Shown piece by piece: positions 10,652 to 19,609 of a stretch of 64,000 nt of DNA (position 1 is the first letter of the stretch; the number at the start of each line of letters is the position of its first letter). The stretch lies in assembly GCF_001434975.1 (NCBI RefSeq), contig NZ_AZEL01000056.1, forward strand, positions 8,239 to 72,238. Reading direction: 5' to 3'. The notes under the pieces were generated by a model. That model was not told where the DNA came from, ran no database searches, and saw only the letters and a program-made list of their open reading frames with translations. The stretch is from Lactobacillus gallinarum DSM 10532 = JCM 2011 (GTDB taxonomy: Bacteria > Bacillota > Bacilli > Lactobacillales > Lactobacillaceae). A program made the translations under genes and the position numbers.

Positions 10652-11380
10652 CTATTTTGCATTATCAATTACGAATTTGAATAAGTTATTCATAAATGCG
10701 ACATCTGGATTACGATGTAACATTTCGGGGTGCCATTGAACTGCAATGACGTTACCCGCTTTATTTTCCAAACCTTCAACCACACCATCTGGAGCCTTTG
10801 CAGAAGCAATCAAATCTGGTGCAACATCCTTAATTAATTGGTGGTGGAATGAATTAACTTTAAACTCTGTCTTCCCTAAAATTTGAGCTAGCTTGCTGTC
10901 AGCCTTAGCCTTCATCCCATGAGTTGGCAAATCTGGTGTATGACCTTGCATATGCTTTAAAGTCAATTCCTTACGGTAAGACAAATCTTGATATAATGTT
11001 CCGCCATGGGCAACATTAATAATTTGAGCGCCACGACAAATACCAAGCACCGGAATTCCATTTTCTTCTGCTAACTTGAGCAGACGCATATCAAAATGAT
11101 CACGTGCAGGCCAAGTAGCACCTATTTTTTGCAGAGGTTCTTCCCCATATTGATGTGGATCAACATCATGACCACCTGAAAGAATCAAACCCTGCACATT
11201 ATCGAGCTGTGCTTTAACTACTTCATCATTTTCAGTAAATGGAATAATGTAAGGCACACCACCATTTTGAACTACAGAATCTACGTAATCCTCATTTACA
11301 TAGCTGCGGTGATAACCGGGGAAAATCCCTCCATCATCAATAATTACTGAACCTGAAATACCAATAATTGGTCTTGTCAT
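10652..11380 (-). CDS. gamma-glutamyl-gamma-aminobutyrate hydrolase family protein (peptidase C26)
   Basis: 242 residues of the class I glutamine amidotransferase fold. The nucleophile Cys sits in VLGICRGAQIIN (about residue 117), and the catalytic His-Glu pair is in AVQWHPEM near residue 217. LSGGHDVDP supplies the oxyanion region. The family, which includes PuuD, hydrolyses gamma-glutamyl amides. It is the first gene of a two-gene operon with an APC permease, consistent with uptake and cleavage of a gamma-glutamyl compound. The start follows GGAGGAGC. Confidence 0.85.
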   Translation of the reverse strand: MTRPIIGISGSVIIDDGGIFPGYHRSYVNEDYVDSVVQNGGVPYIIPFTENDEVVKAQLDNVQGLILSGGHDVDPHQYGEEPLQKIGATWPARDHFDMRLLKLAEENGIPVLGICRGAQIINVAHGGTLYQDLSYRKELTLKHMQGHTPDLPTHGMKAKADSKLAQILGKTEFKVNSFHHQLIKDVAPDLIASAKAPDGVVEGLENKAGNVIAVQWHPEMLHRNPDVAFMNNLFKFVIDNAK

Positions 11381-11414
11381 TTATGCTCCTCCTCACTTAC
11401 TTTTAGTATGTAAT

Positions 11415-11443
11415 ATTATATAAAAAATCTATTACATATACAA
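11415..11443 (-). promoter_or_regulatory. promoter of the C26 hydrolase-permease operon
   Basis: Minus strand TTGTAT (11438-11443), 17-bp spacer, TATAAT (11415-11420). Confidence 0.7.
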
Positions 11444-11470
11444 GTAGTGGATTTTATTATTTTTTAATTT

Positions 11471-12580
11471 TTATTCTAAGCCTTGTTCAAAACGATATTG
11501 TTGTAAAACATATTCTTTAAAATAAGGCAGAGTAAATGCGACCTCACCATAATTAGTTGACTTAATGATCTGATCATCCAGCAATCGTCTGCGGTAATTA
11601 GCCACAAAATTGCTTGGACGTCCTAATTTTTCTCGAATTTCTTTGATCAAGACGCGATTGTTTTTGCTTTGAGCCATTGCTAAGACAAATTTTTTATCTT
11701 GTTTGGATAGACTACTAAAAATTTTAGTATAAGCATTTTGATCTAGTTCAATTAAATATTCAATTTTAACCTGATCAAGTAATGCTTGATTAATTATCTT
11801 ACTCTCCTTAGCTGCATTCCAAACTAAATATCCTAGCAATTGAAATGCATATGAATAGCCCATAGTCATCACAACCATCTTATTCAAAGTATCTGCATTA
11901 ACTTTATATCCAGACTGATTAAACACTTTACTATAGCTCAATTCGATTTGTGATAGATTTAATGATGACAACGGTATTCTTTTTCCGCGTAATAAGAACG
12001 TCATTACGTCTTCATTTTGTAATTCAGAGATATTCTCTGGCAAGCCTGTCATCATCAGTGCAACTGGATAATCTTCCCTGTTTAAAATCTGATAATATGC
12101 CGCAAAGTTCTTTAATTCAGAATTCGATTTAACTTCATCTAAGGTGATTAAAACCTTAATCCCCTTTTTTCTCAACTTAGCAAACATATTTGTTAAGATT
12201 CCTTGATAAGTGGAAAGTGTAGGTTTGCTTATATCTGCACTCAATTGCAATCCAAATGCAGAGAAACTAAGACCACGAATCGATTCAAATGTTTTTTGCA
12301 AATCTGAGTTAGCTTTCATATAAAGATTATCTACTAAGGTAGCCATCAAGTTTGATCCCATTGCCAAATCAACAACCAGCCAATTTGGCTCTTGTTCTAC
12401 CTTTCTGCCAACTTCAGTTAAAAAAGTGGTTTTTCCCACTCCACGCATCCCGTAAACAATAGAAACTTTATAGGGACTATTAGGATTATCAAGCTCTTCT
12501 ACCACTTCATCTATTAGTTGACCACGATTTAAAAAAATTGTTGGTATTCTACCAAAACTAGGATTAAATGGATTATTCAT
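11471..12580 (-). CDS. AAA/STAND-like ATPase with C-terminal winged-helix
   Basis: 369 residues. The P-loop is GMRGVGKTTF (about residue 44), Walker B is VLITLDEV (about 145-152), and sensor-like MMTGLPENI lies near 175. The tail from about 290 (SLSKQDKKFVLAMAQ to REKLGRPSNFVANYRRRLLDDQIIK) looks like a winged helix followed by a short strand-rich end. The architecture matches archaeal-type ATPases and STAND-like proteins whose role is poorly known. Its promoter region carries a 10-bp-periodic tandem repeat (12631-12690), suggesting tight regulation. No effector gene is adjacent. Confidence 0.75.
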   Translation of the reverse strand: MNNPFNPSFGRIPTIFLNRGQLIDEVVEELDNPNSPYKVSIVYGMRGVGKTTFLTEVGRKVEQEPNWLVVDLAMGSNLMATLVDNLYMKANSDLQKTFESIRGLSFSAFGLQLSADISKPTLSTYQGILTNMFAKLRKKGIKVLITLDEVKSNSELKNFAAYYQILNREDYPVALMMTGLPENISELQNEDVMTFLLRGKRIPLSSLNLSQIELSYSKVFNQSGYKVNADTLNKMVVMTMGYSYAFQLLGYLVWNAAKESKIINQALLDQVKIEYLIELDQNAYTKIFSSLSKQDKKFVLAMAQSKNNRVLIKEIREKLGRPSNFVANYRRRLLDDQIIKSTNYGEVAFTLPYFKEYVLQQYRFEQGLE

Positions 12581-12613
12581 TTGCTCACCTACCTACTACA
12601 ATACGCTTACTTT

Positions 12614-12690
12614 ATTCTATCATTTTTTGTGTATCTTTATGTATCTTTGTGTATCTTAAATTGCTTTTATGTATCTTTGTGTATCTTAAA
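12614..12690 (-). repeat. 10-bp-phased tandem repeat in the ATPase promoter
   Basis: GTATCTT occurs at 12631, 12641, 12651, 12671 and 12681, all in the same helical phase, with one degenerate unit at 12661. Read on the minus strand the unit is AAGATACAYA. A TAGAAT -10 element (12614-12619) lies immediately downstream, so the array covers the -35 region, where no TTGACA-like sequence is present. Confidence 0.8.
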
Positions 12691-12696
12691 ATATAA

Positions 12697-12729
12697 AAAA
12701 AGCAGTGAAACGATGTGCTTTACTGCTTC
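12697..12729 (-). terminator. terminator of the APC permease at 12734-14107
   Basis: Minus strand AAGCAGTAAAG, loop, TTTCACTGCTT, then TTTTTT. Confidence 0.75.
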
Positions 12730-12733
12730 AATT

Positions 12734-14107
12734 TTAATTTTTCTTACCATACTTTATCACGTATGCTAGTGCAGCTACGATTAATACTACTGCACCAACT
12801 GCTACTGAAATACGAGTCTCAGGATTAATAAACATGAAAACTACGATCAGTACCAACATGAATAAAGCAAAATAATTTGAATATGGATAAAGTGGTAACT
12901 TAAAGGGATGCTTCTTCATTAGCTCCTTATTTTTTCGTCTAAAGCGTAATTCCGCTAACAAAATTACAAACCAGGCTACCATTCCCGGTAAAACTGATGA
13001 ACTATAAACTACTACGAAGACATTTTCTAATGACTTACTAAAGAATTGCAACAAAACATTCATCATAAAGCCAATGAAAATACCTGAAGTAATACCAATA
13101 ATTGCATGACTAGGAACAATATGCTTTGAGACATAACCAAAGGTCTTAGGCGCATATTCTTCATGTGCCATCTTATAAAGCATTCTACTTGAAGAATAAA
13201 TACCTGAGTTAGCCCCAGACAAAGCAGCTGTTAAAACTACAAAGTTAATAACAGAAGCCGCAGCGGTAATCCCAACTTTAGCAAAAGTAGTTACAAATGG
13301 AGAACCAATATTACCCAATTCATCCCATGGATAAATCGTTACAATTACGAAGATCGCACCCACGTAGAAGATTAAGATTCGCCATAAAACCGACTTAACA
13401 CTCTTAACAATTGCTTCCTGTGGGTTAGCAACCTCACCAGCTGAAATACCAATCAATTCGATTCCTTGATATGACCCCACAATGATTGCCATTGAGAACA
13501 AGAATCCTTTTATTCCGCCAGTGAAGAAGCCGCCATGACTCCATAAATTAGAAAATCCTACCGGGTGACCGCCATTACCAAAGCCAAATAAAATGACCAT
13601 GAAGCCAAGAATAATCATTAAAATAATGGTTACAACCTTAATCATTGCGAACCAAAATTCTAGGGTGGCATAAGCCTTGGCACTAACCAGATTGGCTAAC
13701 AATAAAAAGGCAATGATGATTAAACCAGCTACCCAATCAGAAGTACCTTTCCACCAAAAGCGCAAGTATTCAGTCGTGGCAACCACTTCAGAAATACCTA
13801 CAACCACATACTGGAAGACATTAGCCCATTCAGCTAAATATCCCGCGATCGGATGAACATGTTCGGCAGCGTAATCCGCAAACGATCCAGTACCCGGATC
13901 CACGTAGAGCATTTCGCCCAATGCTCGCATAACAATATATAAAATTAGTCCTACAAACATATAGGCTAATAAAACTGAGGGCCCTGTCCATTTAATAGTT
14001 GAAGCGGAACCCATAAAAAGTCCAACCCCAATTGCTCCCCCAAGCGAAATCATTTCCATTTGACCAGCCGTCATTGACCGCTTTAATTCAGGTGCTTTTT
14101 TCGCCAT
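12734..14107 (-). CDS. APC-family amino acid permease (AAT type)
   Basis: 457 residues with about 12 TM. GGAIGVGLFMGSA near residue 25 is the AAT-type TM1 motif, and MRALGEMLYVDP is also typical of the family. The ATG at 14107 lies six bases after GGGGAG; a TTG two codons upstream is less well placed. It follows a related permease (14157-15500) by 49 bases. The gap holds the palindrome ATTACCTAGGAAAT. The two permeases are paralogues and may be co-transcribed. Substrate unknown. Confidence 0.85.
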   Translation of the reverse strand: MAKKAPELKRSMTAGQMEMISLGGAIGVGLFMGSASTIKWTGPSVLLAYMFVGLILYIVMRALGEMLYVDPGTGSFADYAAEHVHPIAGYLAEWANVFQYVVVGISEVVATTEYLRFWWKGTSDWVAGLIIIAFLLLANLVSAKAYATLEFWFAMIKVVTIILMIILGFMVILFGFGNGGHPVGFSNLWSHGGFFTGGIKGFLFSMAIIVGSYQGIELIGISAGEVANPQEAIVKSVKSVLWRILIFYVGAIFVIVTIYPWDELGNIGSPFVTTFAKVGITAAASVINFVVLTAALSGANSGIYSSSRMLYKMAHEEYAPKTFGYVSKHIVPSHAIIGITSGIFIGFMMNVLLQFFSKSLENVFVVVYSSSVLPGMVAWFVILLAELRFRRKNKELMKKHPFKLPLYPYSNYFALFMLVLIVVFMFINPETRISVAVGAVVLIVAALAYVIKYGKKN

Positions 14108-14156
14108 ATTCAACTCCCCTTTTTAGCATCTGCAAATATTACCTAGGAAATATTTA

Positions 14157-15500
14157 TTATTTATTCTTTGAGATAAAGCTATAGCTAATTGCTAAGATCA
14201 ATACAAACAAAATTGAAATGATCAAAGCTAATTGTGTCGTAGGAATAAAGAACAACAAAACTAAAATGGCAAAGTAAAATACAATTGTTAACCAGCTAGT
14301 TAAAGGATAACCTGGCATTCTAAATTTGCCCAAGTTGTCTTTATTCTTTTTACGATAAACAATGTGTGCAAACATAATCATAATCCAAACGATTACAAAA
14401 CAGATTGTTGACACTGTTGAAACCACATCAAAAATTTGAGCTGGTATGATGTAATTCAAGATTACTACAACAAACAAAATAAGTGATGATGTAGTTAAAG
14501 CATTCATCGGAATAGCTTTTTTATTAAGTTTGCCTAATCTTTCTGGTGCGTGGCCGTTGCGTGCTAATGAATACATTGAACGGCTAGTAGAAAAGATCGC
14601 ACTATTAGTCGCAGACATTGCGGCTGTTAAAACAACAAAGTTAAGTACACCAGCTGCAGCCGTTACACCGATACCGCTAAATACTTGAACGAATGGACTA
14701 GACGCTGTTGTAATTTCATTCCATGGGTAAACTGACATGATGGCGATCATTGAGCCCACATAGAAAAGTCCAATTCTAACTGGCAAAGTATTGATTGCCT
14801 TGGGAATATCTTCTTGCGGATTTGCCGTTTCACTAACAGTTTGTCCAACAATTTCTACCCCAACGAAGGCAAACACTACCATCTGAAATGAAAGTAAAAA
14901 GCCCCATGGTCCAGTAGGGAAAAAGCCCCCATGATTTACCAAGTTGACTAATGATACTGTTCCACCTTTAACATGTGTCTGCAACACTATCATTATGACA
15001 CCTGTGACAATTAAAGCAATAATAGCAATTACCTTAATCATAGAGAACCAACTTTCAAGTTCTCCAAATAACCCTACATTTACCATGTTAATTAACATTA
15101 ATAAGACAACGATTACCAATGGTCCAACCCATTGTGGTAACCATGGGAACCAATAACGCAAATAAATTCCCGTAGCTGTTAAGTCCGCCATTGCTAAGGT
15201 AAGCCAACAAGCCCAATAAACCCATCCTGCAACAAATTCAGCTCGCTTACCTAAATATTTTTTAATTGATTCCAAAAATGAGTGGCTTTCAGGGTCAGCT
15301 AAAATCAATTCTCCTAAAGCTCTCATCATAAAAAACGTAATAATACCTACAATTAAATAGGACAAAATAATTGAAGGGCCGGCGCTACGAATGGCTGAAC
15401 CGGAACCCAAGAAAAGACCTGTACCGATTGCACCACCTATTGCAATCATTGTTACGTGACGACTTTTCAATCCCCGCTTTAATTTCGGTTTTTCATTCAC
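14157..15500 (-). CDS. APC-family amino acid permease (AAT type)
   Basis: 447 residues from a GTG at 15500 placed after AGGGAT. An upstream in-frame start at 15554 would translate through a hairpin arm and is rejected. GGAIGTGLFLGSGSAI is the TM1 motif and RALGELILADPESHSF is typical of the AAT group. It resembles the downstream permease closely in layout. A 13-bp-stem hairpin lies 35 bases upstream of the start. Substrate unknown. Confidence 0.85.
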   Translation of the reverse strand: MNEKPKLKRGLKSRHVTMIAIGGAIGTGLFLGSGSAIRSAGPSIILSYLIVGIITFFMMRALGELILADPESHSFLESIKKYLGKRAEFVAGWVYWACWLTLAMADLTATGIYLRYWFPWLPQWVGPLVIVVLLMLINMVNVGLFGELESWFSMIKVIAIIALIVTGVIMIVLQTHVKGGTVSLVNLVNHGGFFPTGPWGFLLSFQMVVFAFVGVEIVGQTVSETANPQEDIPKAINTLPVRIGLFYVGSMIAIMSVYPWNEITTASSPFVQVFSGIGVTAAAGVLNFVVLTAAMSATNSAIFSTSRSMYSLARNGHAPERLGKLNKKAIPMNALTTSSLILFVVVILNYIIPAQIFDVVSTVSTICFVIVWIMIMFAHIVYRKKNKDNLGKFRMPGYPLTSWLTIVFYFAILVLLFFIPTTQLALIISILFVLILAISYSFISKNK

Positions 15501-15534
15501 AGTTATCCCTACCTTCCTTATGAATAAAGAAATA

Positions 15535-15568
15535 GAGCGTCTATTTCTATACAATGAAACAGACGCTC
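15535..15568 (-). terminator. hairpin between the membrane gene at 15606 and the permease
   Basis: 13-bp stem (GAGCGTCTATTTC against GAAACAGACGCTC, one G-U pair) with an 8-nt loop and a T-rich tail on the minus strand. It could terminate the upstream gene or attenuate the permease. Confidence 0.6.
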
Positions 15569-15605
15569 CATTAAAATTATCTTTGTTTTGAATTATATAG
15601 CCTAC

Positions 15606-16358
15606 TTATTTTTTGTGCAATTGTTTTTTGCTTTTAATGCGATTATTAAGATAAGCAGTAAAGATTACAATCGCCAACATAATGATCACAAAAATTATTA
15701 CAGATACTGTAGGCATCCCGAACAAAGGTAAACATGCAATTATTTCAATTACAAATAAAGTGGTAGTAATCCAAGTCACTTTACCACGATAAAAATTCAA
15801 CCAATTAATAATGGCATAGATGATATCTAAAATAGCCAACAACATGATGCCGTAAACAAATAGATATTGACCCCACTGCGGCAATGACCAAATCATGGCA
15901 CCGGAAACTTCCAGCATGATAATAAGCATGAATGCTACAATCCCTACTTCAAAGCTAAGGATGATTTTCATGAAAACAAATAATAAATCCCAGTTATCAT
16001 GATGGATATTCAAATTAAAGTAAATTAACCCTAATACGCCTGGTGACACTAATAGAACCATCATCCACGAAAAAAGAATTCCACTTCCTTGAAATACTCC
16101 TAATGGTATCCCAGCAATAGATTGGGCGATAGTCAATACCAGCGTAATCACCAAAGGGGCAATCATCACAATTTGAATCCATGATTTCCTATCTTCAAAC
16201 CAAAAACTGATCGCCGCAACGAAATATAAAACGCCATAAATTGAGGACAATACCACAGAACGTCCTGGCATTTGTAAAACAAAAGCCATGATTCCCCCAG
16301 CTAATGCTAACAGCGTTAAAACGACTTTAACAATTAAATCGAATGTTCTTCTACTCAT
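15606..16358 (-). CDS. multi-pass membrane protein, unknown
   Basis: About 250 residues from the ATG at 16358, preceded by AAGGGATAGGA; a longer start at 16394 is less well placed. There are eight or so hydrophobic segments and few charged residues apart from the RNMSRR start and the KSKKQLHKK tail. The layout resembles DUF308-like helical-bundle membrane proteins, but no diagnostic motif is visible. It lies between two terminators and so is probably monocistronic. Confidence 0.6.
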   Translation of the reverse strand: MSRRTFDLIVKVVLTLLALAGGIMAFVLQMPGRSVVLSSIYGVLYFVAAISFWFEDRKSWIQIVMIAPLVITLVLTIAQSIAGIPLGVFQGSGILFSWMMVLLVSPGVLGLIYFNLNIHHDNWDLLFVFMKIILSFEVGIVAFMLIIMLEVSGAMIWSLPQWGQYLFVYGIMLLAILDIIYAIINWLNFYRGKVTWITTTLFVIEIIACLPLFGMPTVSVIIFVIIMLAIVIFTAYLNNRIKSKKQLHKK

Positions 16359-16415
16359 ATTCCTATCCCTTACTCGAATCGTATTACTTTTCATTATACA
16401 AAAAGATAGAAATTA

Positions 16416-16447
16416 AACAAAAAAGGATATTTCCTCGGAAATATCCT
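16416..16447 (-). terminator. terminator of lepB
   Basis: Minus strand AGGATATTTCC, short loop, GGAAATATCCT, then TTTTTTG. The stem contains ATTTCCTCGGAAAT (16429-16442), one mismatch from the Noc-site consensus. Confidence 0.85.
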
Positions 16448-16452
16448 CATTG

Positions 16453-17094
16453 TTAATAAACTTTAAATTGATTCAATGGCCAATATCTCAACTTCACTAC
16501 GCCCACAATATTTTTGCGTTTAATCGTACCAATGTAACGACTATCTTTTGACACGCTGCGGTGGTCACCCATTACAAAGTAAGTACCCTTAGGGATTCGA
16601 TTTGTTTTATTAATATAATTCAATTGGGACTTAGTGTAGAACTGTTGATATTGACGTGATCTAGCAAGAGATTTCATAGTGAAGTTTTGGGTAGCTGAGT
16701 AAAAAGTATCAGTACCATTATCAATCATATCTTTTCCCTTAGTTAACCAAGGTTGAGCAAGCTTTTTGCCATTAATATAGATCTGATTATCCTTGCTGAC
16801 AATCTTTTCGCCAGGCAAACCGATCACACGCTTAATGTATAAAGCCCCCGGTTCATCCGGAGCCTTCACGATTACTACTTCCCCACGCTTAATTTGTGCA
16901 TGACGAACGGAGATTAAACGATCACCGTTTTGAAAAGTAGGCTGCATTGATGGACCTGAAACTGTATCATTACTCAATACGAAGCGAAAGAGTAAGAAAA
17001 AGACTCCCATCAAGACTGCCCAAATAATTAAAATATCAAGGAAGAACTTCCCCCATGATTCATTATTTTCTTTTTTATTTGCTTTATCCGCCAT
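16453..17094 (-). CDS. lepB: signal peptidase I
   Basis: 213 residues. One N-terminal TM (about 18-40) is followed by an extracytoplasmic catalytic domain. The catalytic Ser is in SGPSMQPT (S49) and the general-base Lys in ALYIKRVIGLPGE (K88). The C-terminal GDHRSVSKDSR matches box E. It removes signal peptides from exported proteins, here including the lysozyme and the small peptide in this window. It lies downstream of the ClpE-like gene, from which a terminator separates it. Confidence 0.93.
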   Translation of the reverse strand: MADKANKKENNESWGKFFLDILIIWAVLMGVFFLLFRFVLSNDTVSGPSMQPTFQNGDRLISVRHAQIKRGEVVIVKAPDEPGALYIKRVIGLPGEKIVSKDNQIYINGKKLAQPWLTKGKDMIDNGTDTFYSATQNFTMKSLARSRQYQQFYTKSQLNYINKTNRIPKGTYFVMGDHRSVSKDSRYIGTIKRKNIVGVVKLRYWPLNQFKVY

Positions 17095-17149
17095 TAATAA
17101 ACCTCATTCATAATAATGCTTTTTTAAACATTTTATATTATACATCATG

Positions 17150-17182
17150 CACAAAAAAAGGATATTCCCTCGGGAATATCCT
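17150..17182 (-). terminator. terminator of the clpE-like gene
   Basis: Minus strand AGGATATTCC, loop, GGAATATCCT, then TTTTTTT. It is strikingly similar to the lepB terminator 700 bp away. Confidence 0.85.
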
Positions 17183-17202
17183 TTTAATTTAACTAACTAA
17201 TC

Positions 17203-19326
17203 TTAGTCTTCCTTTTTGTCTTCAGCCTTAGCTTCGTCTTCCTTAACCTTTTCTTCTACCTTTGGAGAAATGTCGAAGATTGCTTTGCCGTTCAAGTACA
17301 AGTGCTTGTCATCAGCGGTGAATTCAATCTTCTTAGTGTCAGGTTCTCTTAAGATCAACTTAGCAGCTGGAGTTTCAAGGTTTTGTTCAACAACTCTTCT
17401 AAGTGGACGAGCACCGAACTTCTTGTCGTAACCCTTTTCTGCCAAGAATGCCTTAGCTTTGTCTGAAACTTCAACAGTTACACCCTTCTTAGCAAGTACG
17501 TGGGACATCTTCTTCAAGTAAATGTTGATAATCTTGCCCATGTCTTGTTCAGTAAGTGAGTTGAATGGAACGATTGCGTCCAAACGGTTCAAGAATTCAG
17601 GTCTGAAGTAGTTTTCAAGAGCTGAGATTAACTTGTCTTGATCAACCTTACCGTCTTCAAGCAATTTGTCTGAGAAACCTGCGTTTGAAGTCATAATCAA
17701 GATAGTATCCTTGAATGAAACAGTTCTACCTTGAGCGTCAGTCAAACGACCGTCATCCATAATTTGGAGAAGTGCGTTGAAGACTTGTGGGTTAGCCTTT
17801 TCAATTTCATCGAACAAAATCAATGAGTATGGTTGGTGACGAACTTTTTCAGTTAATTGACCACCTTCACCGTAGCCAACGTAACCAGGAGCTGAACCGA
17901 TTAACTTGTTAACAGCCATTTCGTCTTGGTATTCACTCATGTCCAAACGGATCAAGTGATCTTTGTTACCAAATAATTGGATAGCTAATTGCTTAGCAAG
18001 TTCAGTCTTACCAACACCAGTAGGACCAGTAAGTAAGAATGAACCAGTAGGACGATCGCTGTCTTTAAAGATTTGCTTACGAGCAATAGCGTCAGTAATT
18101 ACATCAATTGCTCTGTCTTGGTCAATAACGTTTTGCTTTAACTTCTTAGCAAGGTCTAAGTTCTTTTGAGCTTCGTCAGCGTGGAGTTCGCTCATAGGAA
18201 TCTTAGTCTTTTGCTCAATAATTTCGTAGATGTCTTTCTCAGTTACTTCTGGAGTATTCTTAGTGTCTACGTTCTTAAGTTGCTTTTCAAGGTCAGCAAT
18301 CTTGTTCTTAATTTCTGAAGCCTTGTCGTAGTCTTCAGCCTTAGCAGCTTCTGACTTCTTAGCTTCAAGAGCATTGATTTGATTCTTCAAGCTCTTTTCA
18401 TCAGTTGGTTGTACAAGCAAAGCCTTCTTAGCACCAGCTTCATCCATCAAGTCAATGGCCTTGTCTGGTAAGTAACGACCTTGAATGTATCTTTCTGATA
18501 ATTCAACAGCTAGTTTAAGACTGTCATCACTGTATTTTACGTGGTGGTAATCTTCGTACTTCTTCTTTAAGCCTTCCAAAATCTTGATAGCTACATCTGT
18601 AGTTGGTTCAGGAACTTGTACAGCTTGGAATCTACGTGATAATGCTGGGTCTTTTTCAATTCTTTGGAATTCGCTTGTAGTAGTAGCACCGATTAACTTC
18701 AAGTCACCGCTTGCAAGAGCTGGCTTCAAGATGTTAGCAGCGTCACCGTTGTTGTTTTCTGAATCAGTTGAACCAGCACCTACAATGTTGTGTAATTCGT
18801 CGATGAATAAAACAATGTTAGGATCGCTCTTAGCCTTGTCGATAACCTTCTTTAATCTTTCTTCAAAGCTACCACGAAGACTTGAACCAGCAACCATGTC
18901 ATTGATGTTTACTGAAATAATATGCATGTTAGCCATCTTAGCTGGCACATTGCCTGAAGCAATTCTTTCAGCTAAACCTTCTACAATAGAAGTCTTACCA
19001 ACACCAGCAGGTCCGATTAATACAGGATTATTCTTCTTACGTCTTGATAAAATTTCAATAACGTTATCAATTTGTTCGTCACGACCAATAACCGGGTCAA
19101 AATTATTCTTCTTTGCTTCTTCAACTAAATCTACGCCAATTGGTTTTTCATTTGGTTGTTGTGGGGTTTGTTGAATGGTTTGAGGAGCTGAACTCATATT
19201 GCTTGAGTAATTAATAGGAATTGAACCTGAATTACCGTTGCCACTTCTTCTGCCAAAGTCGTCATTAAAGAATGAGCTGTTCAATTCGTTAAATAAGTTG
19301 TCAAAATCATTGTCAAAGTATGCCAT
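17203..19326 (-). CDS. clpE: Clp ATPase, ClpE-like
   Basis: About 707 residues from the ATG at 19326 (GGGAGTG upstream); the first possible start, at 19365, lies inside the CIRCE element. It has two AAA modules: D1 with GPAGVGKTSI (about 120) and IDELHNIVGAG, and D2 with GPTGVGKTELAK and FDEIEKANP. Between them lies a UVR-like coiled segment (AEDYDKASEIKNKIADLEKQ). That segment and the overall length fit ClpE, an unfoldase that partners ClpP under stress, but the usual N-terminal CxxC zinc finger is absent and replaced by an Asn/Ser/Gln-rich stretch. The extreme C-terminus is Lys/Glu/Asp rich. Confidence 0.85.
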   Translation of the reverse strand: MAYFDNDFDNLFNELNSSFFNDDFGRRSGNGNSGSIPINYSSNMSSAPQTIQQTPQQPNEKPIGVDLVEEAKKNNFDPVIGRDEQIDNVIEILSRRKKNNPVLIGPAGVGKTSIVEGLAERIASGNVPAKMANMHIISVNINDMVAGSSLRGSFEERLKKVIDKAKSDPNIVLFIDELHNIVGAGSTDSENNNGDAANILKPALASGDLKLIGATTTSEFQRIEKDPALSRRFQAVQVPEPTTDVAIKILEGLKKKYEDYHHVKYSDDSLKLAVELSERYIQGRYLPDKAIDLMDEAGAKKALLVQPTDEKSLKNQINALEAKKSEAAKAEDYDKASEIKNKIADLEKQLKNVDTKNTPEVTEKDIYEIIEQKTKIPMSELHADEAQKNLDLAKKLKQNVIDQDRAIDVITDAIARKQIFKDSDRPTGSFLLTGPTGVGKTELAKQLAIQLFGNKDHLIRLDMSEYQDEMAVNKLIGSAPGYVGYGEGGQLTEKVRHQPYSLILFDEIEKANPQVFNALLQIMDDGRLTDAQGRTVSFKDTILIMTSNAGFSDKLLEDGKVDQDKLISALENYFRPEFLNRLDAIVPFNSLTEQDMGKIINIYLKKMSHVLAKKGVTVEVSDKAKAFLAEKGYDKKFGARPLRRVVEQNLETPAAKLILREPDTKKIEFTADDKHLYLNGKAIFDISPKVEEKVKEDEAKAEDKKED

Positions 19327-19358
19327 ATCTGCAAACACTCCCATCATAAACTTGATTT

Positions 19359-19385
19359 TTAGCACTCAAAGCATTTAAGTGCTAA
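19359..19385 (-). promoter_or_regulatory. CIRCE element (HrcA operator) at clpE
   Basis: Minus strand TTAGCACTT, 9-bp spacer, GAGTGCTAA. This is one base from the perfect CIRCE consensus and lies between the promoter and the start codon. An extended -10 (TGCTATACT, about 19403-19411) lies upstream. No CtsR heptad repeat is seen. Confidence 0.9.
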
Positions 19386-19411
19386 TTCATTACATTTATA
19401 AGTATAGCAGG

Positions 19412-19600
19412 TTATCCACAGATTGCAAGCATAGATTTAAAAGTTTTCCACATTTTTCTTTTAATTTGTGATGTTAATCTAAAAAAGTAATAAAATCGTT
19501 GATATATAAGCGTTTATATTACTTCACAATATATAAAGATTTTATTAAGAAGGATGAAATTATACGCTTTAAGGATTATTGGGTGTAAAAGTTTTCCACA
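19412..19600. other. three DnaA-box-like sequences in one orientation
   Basis: TTATCCACA (19412-19420, perfect consensus) and TTTTCCACA at 19444-19452 and 19592-19600 (one mismatch each). The first overlaps the clpE promoter. The rest of this roughly 220-base gap is AT-rich without an ORF. Confidence 0.6.
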
Positions 19601-19609
19601 GGATGAATA

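Noticed and set aside
12631-12690. CRISPR or iteron-type replication origin
   Set aside because: The units are 10 bp, contiguous and in a promoter, and no Rep gene is adjacent.
19386-19609. DnaA-box cluster as replication origin
   Set aside because: No dnaA or dnaN nearby and only three boxes; oriC is not indicated here.
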